A stretch of DNA of 64,000 nt from assembly GCA_963821735.1 (NCBI GenBank), contig CAWGFK010000028.1, positions 1 to 64,000 on the forward strand. The letters run 5' to 3'. How positions within the stretch are numbered: position 1 is the stretch's first letter; every line of letters starts with the position of its first letter. The DNA comes from Laspinema sp963821735. Lineage in GTDB: Bacteria; Cyanobacteriota; Cyanobacteriia; Cyanobacteriales; Laspinemataceae. Below the pieces are notes generated by a model. It did not search any database, was not told the origin of the DNA, and was given only the letters and a program-made list of their open reading frames with translations. This document shows positions 18,389 to 27,703 of the stretch, piece after piece. A program made the position numbers and the translations under genes.

Positions 18389-19285
18389 ATGCTGACCGAA
18401 AAAGAACTCAGCCAACAAGAAACGGAAGCGATGCGGGTGAAGGTGCTTAGTGAAGCCCTCCCCTATATCCAGCAATTTGCCGGACGCACCATTGTCGTTA
18501 AATATGGCGGTGCAGCCATGAAAGACAGCACCCTCAAGGACCAAGTAATGCGGGATTTGGTGTTTTTGGCCTGTGTGGGGGTCCGGCCTGTCCTCGTCCA
18601 CGGAGGCGGTCCGGAAATCAATAGCTGGTTGGACAAACTTGGCATTGAACCCCAATTTAAAAATGGTCTGCGGGTCACCGATGCGCCGACAATGGATGTG
18701 GTGGAGATGGTGTTAGTGGGTCGGGTGAACAAGGAAATTGTCGCCTTGATTAGTCAAGCGGGGGGTGCTGCTGTCGGGTTGTGCGGGAAGGATGGGAATT
18801 TAATCACCGCACGTCCTCAAGGGGATGAAGGGATTGGTTTTGTCGGGGAAGTGAGTTCGGTGAATACTAAAATTTTAGAAGCCTTAGTCAAATCTGGCTA
18901 TATTCCCGTGGTCTCCAGTGTGGCGGCGGATGAGGCGGGTCAATCGTATAATATTAATGCAGATACGATCGCCGGAGAACTGGCTGCGGCTTTGGGTGCG
19001 GAAAAATTAATCTTAATGACGGATACTGCCGGAATTTTACAAGATCCCAAAGACCCTTCTACCCTGCTGGCGCAACTGGATATTCAACAAGCGCGGGAAC
19101 TGATGAAAAACGGGGTAGTTTCTGGAGGGATGATTCCCAAGGTGACCTGTTGTGTAAGAAGTTTGGCTCAAGGGGTAAAGGCGGCTCACATTATTGATGG
19201 TCGGATTAATCACTCCCTGTTGCTGGAAATTTTGACCGATACGGGAATTGGTTCGATGATTGTCGCTTCGGGGTATCAGCGGTAA
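18389..19285 (+). CDS. argB: Acetylglutamate kinase
   Basis: Second step of arginine synthesis: phosphorylates N-acetylglutamate. Two hundred and ninety-eight residues from the ATG at 18389, preceded by CAGGGA; an in-frame start 48 bases earlier would add an atypical leader. VVKYGGAAM, LVHGGGPEINSWLDKLGIEP and the ATP-binding GVVSGGMIPKV are all present. In cyanobacteria this enzyme is controlled by arginine feedback and by the PII protein; the C-terminal region expected for that is intact. It follows aroK on the same strand after 115 bases. Confidence 0.96.
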   Translation: MLTEKELSQQETEAMRVKVLSEALPYIQQFAGRTIVVKYGGAAMKDSTLKDQVMRDLVFLACVGVRPVLVHGGGPEINSWLDKLGIEPQFKNGLRVTDAPTMDVVEMVLVGRVNKEIVALISQAGGAAVGLCGKDGNLITARPQGDEGIGFVGEVSSVNTKILEALVKSGYIPVVSSVAADEAGQSYNINADTIAGELAAALGAEKLILMTDTAGILQDPKDPSTLLAQLDIQQARELMKNGVVSGGMIPKVTCCVRSLAQGVKAAHIIDGRINHSLLLEILTDTGIGSMIVASGYQR

Positions 19286-19323
19286 AGTTCAGCAGCGATT
19301 TTTCATTATATCAGGATTGCCGA

Positions 19324-19365
19324 GTCAGAAGGATGAAATAACTATATATCCTTGATCCTTCTGAC
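19324..19365. other. Inverted repeat between argB and the hydrolase gene
   Basis: GTCAGAAGGAT (19324-19334) and ATCCTTCTGAC (19355-19365) form perfect 11-base arms around a 20-base loop. There is no T-run after it, so it is not a typical intrinsic terminator. It ends 16 bases before the next ATG and could affect translation of that gene. Confidence 0.5.
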
Positions 19366-19381
19366 TGTACCGGGTGTTTAA

Positions 19382-20410
19382 ATGTTGAATTACTGTGGTT
19401 CGATCGCCGACTTTGTTTGCAATGCCAAACGCCGTGAAGATGCACTCCCTCTGCTGAATGAACATTGCCGATCGCGCTTTTTTCTCCATCCTCGCCGGAC
19501 CAAAAAAGTGCTGCTGTTCTTTCACGGGTTTACTGCTGCACCCTGGCAGTTTGTGCCGATGGGGGAAGCATTTTTTAAGGCGGGTTACAATGTTTTAGTC
19601 CCCTTAATGCCCGGTCATGGTCATGGAGGGAATTGGAGTCGCCAGAATCCTGCGCCATTACCCACTCAGGCAGCAGTGTATCACGAGTTTGCCCAGGAAT
19701 GGCTCGATCGCGCTCAAGAGTTGGGAGAAGAGGTCTACATCGGTGGGTTATCTGGAGGGGGTACGGTAGCGGCCTGGTTGGCCTTGGAACGCTCTAGCGA
19801 TATTGCTGGTTGTTTGTTATTTGCACCTTATTTGAGCAGTAGTAGTCGGGTTTTGGATTTGTTTGTGCGAAAGCTGACCCCAGATTATTGTGATTGGGGT
19901 GCACCGAGACCCGGACAGGCACGGTATGGGTACGATGGGTTTGACGTGGAAGCGCTGAAAACGGTGTTATTGATGGGGGGAGAGGTTCTGAATCGGGCCA
20001 AACGAGAACCCTCTGCACCAATGTTTATTATTTCGAGTGAGAGCGATCGCGCGGTAGGTCATCGGGAACATCGCACCTTATTTGAGTCGGTTTCCAATTT
20101 TGCACCCCGGAGTTGGTATCATATTTTTGACCGGGTTTTGGATATTCCTCACACCATGATGACCCAAGTGGAGGGAAATCCCCATGAATCCATGTTGATT
20201 GCAATGGCCAAAGCCTATATTGAGAGTCATTTAACTTGGGATGAAATTGGGGAGATTGCTGAACGGATGACCCGAGGGGAAACCTTGGATGCGGCAGTCC
20301 GGACTCTGAATTTAGGCGATCGCGCTGCGGCAGAACTGCCAATTTTCATGACCTTACTGGATAAACGTTCTCTGGTGATGGAACGAAATCCTCGGTTGCG
20401 GCGCGCTTAA
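19382..20410 (+). CDS. Alpha/beta hydrolase
   Basis: Three hundred and forty-two residues. The oxyanion/entry motif FFHGFTAAPWQF is near residue 47 and the nucleophile elbow GGLSGGGTVAAW (GxSxG) near 122. The acid and histidine are probably the Asp in SSESDRAVGH and the His in DIPHTMMT. The fold fits a serine esterase, lipase or carboxylesterase; substrate cannot be told. No signal peptide. The C-terminal segment after about 285 (EIGEIAERMTRGETLDAAV) is an extra helical extension. Confidence 0.8.
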   Translation: MLNYCGSIADFVCNAKRREDALPLLNEHCRSRFFLHPRRTKKVLLFFHGFTAAPWQFVPMGEAFFKAGYNVLVPLMPGHGHGGNWSRQNPAPLPTQAAVYHEFAQEWLDRAQELGEEVYIGGLSGGGTVAAWLALERSSDIAGCLLFAPYLSSSSRVLDLFVRKLTPDYCDWGAPRPGQARYGYDGFDVEALKTVLLMGGEVLNRAKREPSAPMFIISSESDRAVGHREHRTLFESVSNFAPRSWYHIFDRVLDIPHTMMTQVEGNPHESMLIAMAKAYIESHLTWDEIGEIAERMTRGETLDAAVRTLNLGDRAAAELPIFMTLLDKRSLVMERNPRLRRA

Positions 20411-20484
20411 GTTTCTCCCCCGTCAGGATTGCTGTATCTCTTCAGTTAACCCCGGTGAAGGCGTAACGATTGAAATTTCAGTGG

Positions 20485-20518
20485 CATAAAAAATCCGGCA
20501 GAGTTATCTGTCGGATTT
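20485..20518 (-). terminator. Intrinsic terminator for the secreted-protein gene
   Basis: AAATCCG (20491-20497) pairs with CGGATTT (20512-20518), with CAGA/TCTG pairing inside. On the minus strand the hairpin is followed by a run of six to seven T. It lies 23 bases past the stop of the minus-strand gene and between two convergent genes. Confidence 0.75.
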
Positions 20519-20540
20519 AATCCCTAAAAGCCCCAGAAAT

Positions 20541-20966
20541 TTACAATGAACTGGGAAGCACACCTCGCACCCGATTCGTGCGAGGTTGAACCAGGAGACG
20601 GTTACGGTGTTGGGAATCAATAATCACCGGATTAATCAGGGTCGAATTTTCGATGCGCGAATCAATCACGGTGGGATTAATCAGGGTAGAATTCCGAATC
20701 GTCGGTTGTCCTCGTTGGGGATAATATTGGGGATAATAATTGGGAGGATAATAGGGATTATATTGTCCGGGATAGACCCCGGGGTGACCATATTGGACCG
20801 TTCTGGGTTGTCCCACCTGAATGGAAATTCCTCGGTCAATCACGATGGATACATTGGCCTGAGCGGAGGGGGTGTTAAACTGAAAGACTCCAGCGGCGAT
20901 CGCCATCGGTGCCAAGGCGATCGCCAGGGGATGAGAGGCTCTAAACGGACGAAAGTTCTCAAACAT
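20541..20966 (-). CDS. Secreted Tyr/Pro-rich hypothetical protein
   Basis: One hundred and forty-one residues. The N-terminus (FRASHPLAIALAPMAIAAGV ending near SAQA) is a Sec signal peptide with likely cleavage after AQA, residue 37. The mature part holds a Tyr/Pro/Gln-rich stretch (PGQYNPYYPPNYYPQYYPQ) and then a 15-residue duplication whose two copies each contain NSTLINP and IDS. No catalytic motif. A cell-surface or periplasmic role is inferred from the signal peptide only. A strong terminator follows on its strand. Confidence 0.7.
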   Translation of the reverse strand: MFENFRPFRASHPLAIALAPMAIAAGVFQFNTPSAQANVSIVIDRGISIQVGQPRTVQYGHPGVYPGQYNPYYPPNYYPQYYPQRGQPTIRNSTLINPTVIDSRIENSTLINPVIIDSQHRNRLLVQPRTNRVRGVLPSSL

Positions 20967-21097
20967 TCTTTTACCTCAAAAGGGGATAAACCAAATCCAT
21001 CAAATCCAGTCGCAGGTTCGGTGACGCGAAGTAACGCTAAAATGATTCAGGAGATTGCCTAGGTCCGCAATCAATAGCGACATTTTATAGAAAAATC

Positions 21098-21625
21098 GTG
21101 AGTACAGAACCCTTAGAGCAATTTAAGATCGAGTACCAGACTGGCAAAGACGCATTTGAGCGAGGCCAGTATCGAGAAGCGGTGCAATTCTTAGCAAAAG
21201 CGAGTCAGTTAGTCGATCGCAATTCCCGAGTCGGGGGAGAAACCCTAATGTGGTTGGTCACCGCTTACCAGGCGGCAGGACAATCCTCCGAGGCGACTGC
21301 CTTATGCCGAACTCTCCTGCGCCATCCTAGCATCGAAACCCGCAAACAAGCCAAACGCTTAATCTATATTTTAGAAGCGCCAGAACTCAAATCCCGTCCA
21401 GAATGGCTCGTTTCCATTCCCGATATGAGTACCCTGGATGAAGGGAACTCCAAAATTGCTCAAGTCAGCATGACGGCAACGGCAAAAAAGCCAAAACCCA
21501 AGTCCTCGGAATCGGAACTGCCGTTTGAGGACCTCTCCCAAATCAATACCCAAGACAATGGATTTGTTTGGGTGGCAATGGTGGCGATCGCTTTACTGGT
21601 GGGGGGATTGCTTTGGTTCAGCTAA
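21098..21625 (+). CDS. Tail-anchored TPR-like protein
   Basis: One hundred and seventy-five residues from the GTG at 21098. Residues 8-100 are helical repeats (KDAFERGQYREAVQFLAKAS, TAYQAAGQSSEATALCRTLL) like two TPRs. A Lys/Ser/Glu-rich linker follows, and residues 155-175 form one membrane helix (FVWVAMVAIALLVGGLLWF) at the very end. This predicts a cytoplasmic domain anchored to a membrane by its C-terminus. Partner unknown; a role as adaptor is inferred from the TPRs. Confidence 0.75.
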   Translation: MSTEPLEQFKIEYQTGKDAFERGQYREAVQFLAKASQLVDRNSRVGGETLMWLVTAYQAAGQSSEATALCRTLLRHPSIETRKQAKRLIYILEAPELKSRPEWLVSIPDMSTLDEGNSKIAQVSMTATAKKPKPKSSESELPFEDLSQINTQDNGFVWVAMVAIALLVGGLLWFS

Positions 21626-22099
21626 CGGTTGATGTGGTGCATCGTTCCTAACCCAGGGACTCTAGCATTCTCTAGCCCCTTCAACCCGTTCTCAAATAAG
21701 GTAAGATAAGCACAGGTGCGTTCTATTCTTCGGTTAACGGCATACCCAAATTTCCCATAACCCGCAACCCATCGGCACAAACGACAAATCCTCAATCCTG
21801 AATCAAGCTAGACCCGGGTTACCCGAGTGTTGCGATCGCGGTTTCTCCGATTCCGGCTGATTCCACCCGCTTTCGCAATCCCTCACCATTGGAACCCTGT
21901 CATGATATGCCTCCAAGCTCCGGGGTCCCGGGTTTCCTTAGCGGAATTATTCCTGATCCTGGCCGGTGTGGCATCGGGTCGCAGTCACCCGGTGCTGTTG
22001 AGTGAAATCGTTCCGAGGTGATCGACAAGGAACAACCCAAATCTTGGCTCTTTCATCCGCTTTATCCACTCATGAGCGCTGCCGTCAAGGATTTATTCT
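21626..22099. other. Gap with no supported gene
   Basis: Four hundred and seventy-four bases. A 64-codon ORF at 21827-22021 lacks a ribosome site and family resemblance. I see no repeat of the local families, RNA motif or clear promoter here, apart from AT-rich sequence before the next gene. Confidence 0.5.
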
Positions 22100-22822
22100 A
22101 TGACTCAAGAATTTAGACATAAACGCTTCGATAAAGGCCACGTGATTCCGGAATCTTTCCTAGAAGAATTTCGCGCCAAAACACCGAGTACCCGTCGCTA
22201 CTTATTAAATTCTTTAACCTTATTTGCCTGTATTTCTCCAGAACAGCAACATCAGGCATTAAATGATTTAATTCAATCCGAATTAGTCAGTTTAGCCGAA
22301 AAAACTCAAAATTATCTCCATGACCGCATTCATACGGTCCTCACTTATTTTGGCGTTGATGAAACGGGAGAATCTAAAAGAATTGCCGAATATTATTATC
22401 GGTATTATTTGCTAACGGGAACCGTCCCAGAAAATTTAACCACCGACTATTTAACGCATCTTTTAAATTTTATCATTGGCATAGAAGTGCTTAAAATCAT
22501 CTTTGCTATGAGTTTTATTGAACAACAGCGCTTCTTTGAGATTCAGGGTCGCTACGGTATTCAAGTGATGATATTTTATCGTTATATTAAACCCGTTCGT
22601 GAAAAATTAATTCAAGAAAAACTGATTAACCGGGATGTTACGGGAAGCTATTATTATACCAAAGCTAATTTAAGTGAGGATAAAATTTTAGATTATATCT
22701 TTGAAGTCTTCAAACTTGAAAAGATAGAAACTCTCGGAGAGTTAGCGAAAGATTTACAGTTTGACCGAGAGTATATTTATAAACCCCCTCACGCCGACGA
22801 GCGCGATGTGCCGGTTTTTTAA
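22100..22822 (+). CDS. Conserved hypothetical protein
   Basis: Two hundred and forty residues, soluble, rich in Tyr, Leu and Lys, with no signal peptide. Segments such as FIEQQRFFEIQGRYGIQVMI and DVTGSYYYTKANLSEDKILD do not match any family I recognise. The gene is AT-richer than its neighbours. The ATG at 22100 follows CAAGGATTTATTCT, a usable ribosome site. Function unknown. Confidence 0.65.
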   Translation: MTQEFRHKRFDKGHVIPESFLEEFRAKTPSTRRYLLNSLTLFACISPEQQHQALNDLIQSELVSLAEKTQNYLHDRIHTVLTYFGVDETGESKRIAEYYYRYYLLTGTVPENLTTDYLTHLLNFIIGIEVLKIIFAMSFIEQQRFFEIQGRYGIQVMIFYRYIKPVREKLIQEKLINRDVTGSYYYTKANLSEDKILDYIFEVFKLEKIETLGELAKDLQFDREYIYKPPHADERDVPVF

Positions 22823-23226
22823 CTTCTCAGGGCAAATTGGAGGAATCTTGACTTACCCTGAAGGGTGACCCCTGCTTTCCTCAACACCGCACCGAACGCC
22901 AACTCAATCCCGTAGGTGCAACAAGGACAAGGCGGGCGGATCCCCGTGACTCTATCATTTAGACCTCGTTTCTGACCCGAGTTCTGACCCATTTTGTTGA
23001 CTTTGGTCCCCACTTTTGATAGATGCGATTCCTCCTCTGTTTATGCCTGCTTACCCCAAAGTAGAAACCCCTAAACCTGACCCACCAATTCTCAAAAAAT
23101 TTTCTACAATATTCAGTAAATACAACCAAACATTGACCGGCCTACCCGATATCTACACCGGCCAACGGTATTTTTACTCATTTTTAGGAAAAATCAGGGG
23201 CGATCGCCAATTTTAGGAGAAAAAAA
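22823..23226. other. Gap upstream of the PilT-type gene
   Basis: Four hundred and four bases without a supported gene. A short ORF at 23016-23216 has no family resemblance. The last bases, TAGGAGAAAAAA before 23227, are the ribosome site of the next gene. GGCCTACCCGATATCTACACCGGCC at 23140-23164 is an imperfect inverted repeat around GATATC. Confidence 0.5.
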
Positions 23227-24450
23227 ATGTCAATTACCAATAGCGCTATCAAACGCCAGAAATCAAGCGGACCGCCCAGAGTGCTGCCGCCACCGCCGCC
23301 ACCTCCCTCGGGTATCGCCAACCGAAACGCCGCGCAACCGGCGCAGACTCAAACCCATTATATCAAAGCTCTCGTCGAACAAGCCCATAGTTGCAAAGCC
23401 TCAGATATTCACATTCGCGTTGGAGAAATCCCGCGATTCAGAATCCGGGGACAAATGCGCGAAGCCCTCGAACAAGAACGTCTGACCCCGGAAAAGTTTA
23501 ACGAATACCTCAACGAAATTCTCACCCCGTCCCAGCGGTCCCAATTTGCCAAAACCAAAGAACTGGATACCGCCATTTTCTATCCTGGCTTTATTCGCTG
23601 TCGGGTGAATTGCTTTGAAACCCTGATGGGTGGGGCGATGGTCCTGCGCTTGATTGACCTCCATGTTCCCTCCATTGATGAACTGCGCCTCCCCGAAGTT
23701 CTGAAAAAAGTGATTTCCCATTCCCAAGGGTTGGTGTTGGTGACGGGTCCGACGGGTTCGGGTAAATCGACGACAATGGCGGCGATGATTCGCTGTTTAA
23801 ACGAAAGCAGCTATAAGCACGTTATTTCCATCGAGGACCCGATTGAATATGTCCATGCCTCAAAAAGTTGCCTGATCTCGCAACGGGAAGTTGGACTGCA
23901 TACCGATGATTTCCACTCCAGCTTGCGATCGGCCTTGCGGGAGGACCCGGATGTGATTCTGATTGGGGAAATGCGCGATCGCATTACGATCAATATCGCC
24001 CTCCAAGCGGCCCAAACCGGCCACTTGGTCCTCGGAACCCTCCATACCCGGACCGCCATCAGCGCCATCAACCGCCTTTTAAATATGTTCAATCCCGAAG
24101 AACAAACCGCAATCCGCATTCAGATTGTGGAAACCTTGTATGCGGTGGTCGCCCAATTGTTGCTTCCCACCACTGATGGAGGACGGACGACGATTAATGA
24201 TGTGTTAATCAATACCGCCACCATGCAGGATTACTTGTATAAGGGGGATGATGATGGGGCTTTTGCCTTAATGCGATCGGATACTTATGAGGGAATGCAG
24301 GTGATGAATCAGGACCTGTATCGCAAAGTCATGGAAGGTCGGGTGGCGATCGAAGTCGCTGAGATGCACTCTCCGGATCCCGGTGAATTGGATCGCTTGA
24401 TTCGCACAGGCGGATTTGATGCCTCGCGATCGCCTCGGGATTTTGCTTGA
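23227..24450 (+). CDS. PilT-type twitching-motility ATPase
   Basis: Hexameric secretion ATPase of the PilT class, which retracts type IV pili at the inner membrane. Four hundred and seven residues. After a Pro-rich N-terminal segment (VLPPPPPPPSG, residues 19-29) come the PAS-like N-domain (ASDIHIRVGEIPRFRIRG), Walker A GPTGSGKST at 174-182, the Asp box around ISIEDPIEYVH, Walker B DPDVILIGEMRD near 240 and the His box LGTLHT near 269. The region where AIRxLIRE marks classic PilT is replaced by the acidic C-terminal tail HSPDPGELDRLIRTGGF. It may be a PilT2 or PilT-like paralogue. No other pilus gene is nearby. Confidence 0.85.
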   Translation: MSITNSAIKRQKSSGPPRVLPPPPPPPSGIANRNAAQPAQTQTHYIKALVEQAHSCKASDIHIRVGEIPRFRIRGQMREALEQERLTPEKFNEYLNEILTPSQRSQFAKTKELDTAIFYPGFIRCRVNCFETLMGGAMVLRLIDLHVPSIDELRLPEVLKKVISHSQGLVLVTGPTGSGKSTTMAAMIRCLNESSYKHVISIEDPIEYVHASKSCLISQREVGLHTDDFHSSLRSALREDPDVILIGEMRDRITINIALQAAQTGHLVLGTLHTRTAISAINRLLNMFNPEEQTAIRIQIVETLYAVVAQLLLPTTDGGRTTINDVLINTATMQDYLYKGDDDGAFALMRSDTYEGMQVMNQDLYRKVMEGRVAIEVAEMHSPDPGELDRLIRTGGFDASRSPRDFA

Positions 24451-24465
24451 TTCTGTGGAGGAAGA

Positions 24466-24510
24466 AACGACTGAAGTCGTTACTACGAACGAAGAGAACG
24501 ACTGAAATCA
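24466..24510. repeat. Family-A dyad repeat, one full and one degenerate copy
   Basis: A full copy at 24466-24489 and a decayed one at 24498-24510 (AACGACTGAAATCAT). They lie between the PilT-type gene and the following hairpin pair. Confidence 0.8.
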
Positions 24511-24523
24511 TCCCATCCAATAA

Positions 24524-24590
24524 AAGAGCCCGCGTAGGCGGGCTTTGTTCGTATAGCGGCAGGCTTGAGCCTGCCCGCTATATATACATC
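24524..24590. repeat. Two-hairpin repeat / bidirectional terminator between convergent genes
   Basis: AGCCCGC-GTAG-GCGGGCT followed by TTGTTC (24527-24550), then GCGGCAGGCTTGAGCCTGCC... (24557-24580), a second hairpin, joined by TTCGTATA. Located between the converging PilT-type and typA genes, so it could end transcription from both sides. The same two-hairpin plus CTATACGAAC linker occurs at 33822-33868 in the other orientation. Confidence 0.65.
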
Positions 24591-24597
24591 CGATAAC

Positions 24598-26391
24598 TTA
24601 GCGTTTCGCTAACTTCTTAATCGACATCTTCCGCAAGCGAATCGATTCCGGGGTAACTTCTAACAACTCTTCGGGACCAATGTATTCTAGGGCCCGTTCT
24701 AAACTCATTTCCACCGGCGCTTGTAACTGCACCAGTTCATCTCCCGTCGAAGACCGCACGTTAGTTAACTGCTTCGTCTTCGAGACGTTCAAATCTAAAT
24801 CTTGAGGACGGTTATGTTCCCCGACAATCATGCCTTTATATACTTTCGTACCCGGAGTAATAAAGAATACTCCTCGGTCCTCAGCATTTTTCAAGGCGTA
24901 GAACGTCGCCGTTCCTTCATCAAAAGCAATAATCACACCGTTGCGACGGGCTTCAATATCTCCGGCGAGTGGGCGATAATCCAGGAAGCTATGGTTCATA
25001 ATTCCGGCCCCGCGAGTCAGACGCATAAACTCACCTCGGAACCCGATTAAACCCCGGGCAGGAATGGCAAATTCCAGTTGAGTGCGTCCCGTGGCACTCA
25101 CGCGCATATCTTGCATTTCGCCCCGTCGTTCGCCCAGGCGCTGCATACAACCACCCACCCCTTCTTCGGGAACGTCTAAAACCAGACATTCAAACGGTTC
25201 ACAGGGTTGACCGTTGATTTCGCGGTAGATGACCTGGGGTTGGGAAACTTGGAATTCGTAGCCTTCCCGACGCATGGTTTCGATGAGGATACCCAGGTGC
25301 AATTCACCCCGTCCAGAGACGAGGAATTTATCCGGGGAGTCGGTTTCTTCGACGCGGAGGGCGACGTTGGTTTCCAGTTCTCGCAGGAGGCGATCGCGCA
25401 ATTGCCGAGAGGTAACGAAGGTGCCTTCTTGTCCAGCAAAGGGAGAATCGTTCACCCAGAAGGTCATCTGTAAGGTCGGTTCATCCACCTTAATTAGAGG
25501 TAACGCTTGGGGTTCATTGGGACAAGTAATGGTTTCCCCAATATTGGCATCAGCAAACCCCGCAACGGCGACAATATAACCCGCTGAAGCTTCTGGCATA
25601 TCCACGCGATTGAGTCCTTCAAATCCCATTAATTTGGTGATTTTGGACTTAACAATTTCGCCCCCTTCCTTCACCAAAGCCGCCTGTTGTCCGGCTTTAA
25701 TCACCCCATTATGAATCCGACCGATGACAATCCGGCCTACATATTCAGAATAGTCCAGAGTCGTGACTTGTAACTGGAGGGGTTTGGTGGGGTCTCCTAC
25801 CGGAGGCGGAACGCGATCGAGAATCAGGTCAAATAGGGGCTGCATATCCACCCCTTCCGCGTCCATAGTGGTTTTGGCATATCCCGACATACCCGAGGCA
25901 AACAGGTAGGGGAACTCGCACTGATCATCATCAGCACCGAGTTCGATGAATAAATCTAGGACTTTATCCACTGCGACGTGGGGGTCAGCTTGGGGTCGGT
26001 CAATTTTGTTGATCACCACAATCGGGCGTAGCCCTTTTTCTAAGGCTTTTTTCAACACAAAGCGAGTTTGAGGCATGGGACCTTCATTGGCGTCCACAAT
26101 CAGCAGACAGCCATCCACCATGCCCAGAACCCGTTCTACTTCGCCGCCAAAGTCAGCGTGACCGGGGGTATCGACGATATTGATTAACGTTTCTTTGTAG
26201 CGAACGGCAGTATTTTTGGAGAGAATGGTAATGCCGCGCTCCCGTTCTAAGTCATTGGAGTCCATGACGCAATCAGGAACCTCTTCCCCTTCGCGGAAGA
26301 TGCCAGATTGTTTGAGGAGAGCGTCAACGAGGGTGGTTTTACCGTGATCGACGTGGGCGATGATTGCGAGGTTGCGAATGGGAAGACTCAT
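24598..26391 (-). CDS. typA: Ribosome-associated GTPase TypA/BipA
   Basis: Translational GTPase of the EF-G family that binds 70S ribosomes, helps assembly of the large subunit and matters under cold and other stresses. Five hundred and ninety-seven residues, the normal length. G1 is AHVDHGKT at residues 12-19, the switch region has RERGITILSKNTAV, G3 is DTPGHADFGG and G4 is VINKIDRP. Domains II, III, V and the TypA-specific C-terminal domain follow (GLIGFRGEFMRLTRGAGIMN). It ends with basic KKLAKR. The gene stands alone. Confidence 0.96.
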   Translation of the reverse strand: MSLPIRNLAIIAHVDHGKTTLVDALLKQSGIFREGEEVPDCVMDSNDLERERGITILSKNTAVRYKETLINIVDTPGHADFGGEVERVLGMVDGCLLIVDANEGPMPQTRFVLKKALEKGLRPIVVINKIDRPQADPHVAVDKVLDLFIELGADDDQCEFPYLFASGMSGYAKTTMDAEGVDMQPLFDLILDRVPPPVGDPTKPLQLQVTTLDYSEYVGRIVIGRIHNGVIKAGQQAALVKEGGEIVKSKITKLMGFEGLNRVDMPEASAGYIVAVAGFADANIGETITCPNEPQALPLIKVDEPTLQMTFWVNDSPFAGQEGTFVTSRQLRDRLLRELETNVALRVEETDSPDKFLVSGRGELHLGILIETMRREGYEFQVSQPQVIYREINGQPCEPFECLVLDVPEEGVGGCMQRLGERRGEMQDMRVSATGRTQLEFAIPARGLIGFRGEFMRLTRGAGIMNHSFLDYRPLAGDIEARRNGVIIAFDEGTATFYALKNAEDRGVFFITPGTKVYKGMIVGEHNRPQDLDLNVSKTKQLTNVRSSTGDELVQLQAPVEMSLERALEYIGPEELLEVTPESIRLRKMSIKKLAKR

Positions 26392-26553
26392 AAATTGCGT
26401 CAGGGATGCGAAATTGCAGAAAAAGTAAAGCAGATTGCATTTATATTTCTTTACAATTCTAGCGCATCTTGATCGAGATTGCAGATGCGATATCTAAATT
26501 TTTGTCTTTCTCGATTTCGAGGGGCAATTGAGGAATTGCCCCGACTCCTGGAA

Positions 26554-27531
26554 CTATCTGCGCCCGCCATCCGGGTTGGTGAGACTCAGTTGCGCTTCGT
26601 TCAGATTGGTATTCATTAATTGGGCATTTTCCAAATTAGCTTCTCCCAGACGTGCCCCAGCGAGATTGGCCCCATATAAATTGGCATTTTGGAGGGTCGC
26701 CCGTTCTAAGCTGGCCCCGGTGAAATTGGCCCCGCGTAAATCGGCCCCTAGTAAATTGGCCCGGTCTAGGTAAGTCGGCGAAACCTTACAAGTGGCCCCG
26801 GGACATTGGGGACCCGTGGGTTCGATCGCCGATAAATTGGCCCCACGCAGACTCGCTTGTTGGAGATTGGCATCAATCAGATAGGCCCCGCTGAGTTCGG
26901 TAAAACTCAAGTCGGCAAAGCTCAAATCTGTACCATTGAGCTTGGTGGTGAGTAACCGTGCCCCTCGCAGATTCGCCCCGGAGAGGTTGGCAGCGCGGAC
27001 ATTGGCGGTGGATAAATCCGCTTGGGTGAGGTTGGCATTTCTCAAATCTGCACGGACGAGATTAGCCCCGTTTAAATTGGCTTTATGAAGATTGGTCCCA
27101 TTCAGAATGGCATCACGCAAGTCTGCTGCCGTGAGTTGCGAGATGACTAACGGGGGGTTAACTGAGGTAATGCGATCGCGGCGAATCGTCGAGGGAAGGG
27201 GTCGCACAAACCGCGCTTCACTCAGATTGGCCCCAGAAAAATCGGCCCAGCGCAGAATGGCCCCGCGTAAATCCGCCCGACTGAGATCCGACTCCGTAAG
27301 ATTGGCCCCGCGTAAATCGGCCCCCAGTAAATTGGCCCCAACGAGATTGGCCCCGCGCAAGTCTGCCCCAATCAAGTCGCATCCCATACATTCATTGGTG
27401 CGGAATAACCGGAGGACATGATCGGGATTCACCCCGAAGGCGGGACGGGGAAAGGCGAAGGGAAGTAATGCGGCAGCAGCAGCGGATAACAGCGTTGCTG
27501 CGAACTGTTTTGGTGCGATCGTCCGTTTCAT
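26554..27531 (-). CDS. Secreted pentapeptide-repeat protein
   Basis: Three hundred and twenty-five residues. A signal peptide (residues 1 to about 33, ending PRPAFG) precedes NECMGCDLIGADLRGANLVG and then continuous A(D/N)LxG pentapeptide repeats that form a right-handed quadrilateral beta-helix. The repeats are interrupted near residue 108 (PLPSTIRRDRITSVNPP) and near 230 (GPQCPGATCKVSPTYLDRA), the second with two cysteines. These NECxxCDL-type proteins are numerous in cyanobacteria, and their roles are largely unknown. Location is probably the lumen or periplasm. Confidence 0.88.
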   Translation of the reverse strand: MKRTIAPKQFAATLLSAAAAALLPFAFPRPAFGVNPDHVLRLFRTNECMGCDLIGADLRGANLVGANLLGADLRGANLTESDLSRADLRGAILRWADFSGANLSEARFVRPLPSTIRRDRITSVNPPLVISQLTAADLRDAILNGTNLHKANLNGANLVRADLRNANLTQADLSTANVRAANLSGANLRGARLLTTKLNGTDLSFADLSFTELSGAYLIDANLQQASLRGANLSAIEPTGPQCPGATCKVSPTYLDRANLLGADLRGANFTGASLERATLQNANLYGANLAGARLGEANLENAQLMNTNLNEAQLSLTNPDGGRR

Positions 27532-27703
27532 GGTGTTCCTGTCTCCTGAGTGAGTCTATAAAAACCCTCACCCTTACAGGGTGCGGGTTAAAGCGATAAG
27601 TATCGGATTCCGGATAATTTGAGGGTAGCATTGGTTCATGCTCCGCCCCACTCCGGAAAATCCTATACTAGAAGAAGATCGGGAAATTCAACGAGGGCAG
27701 GAT

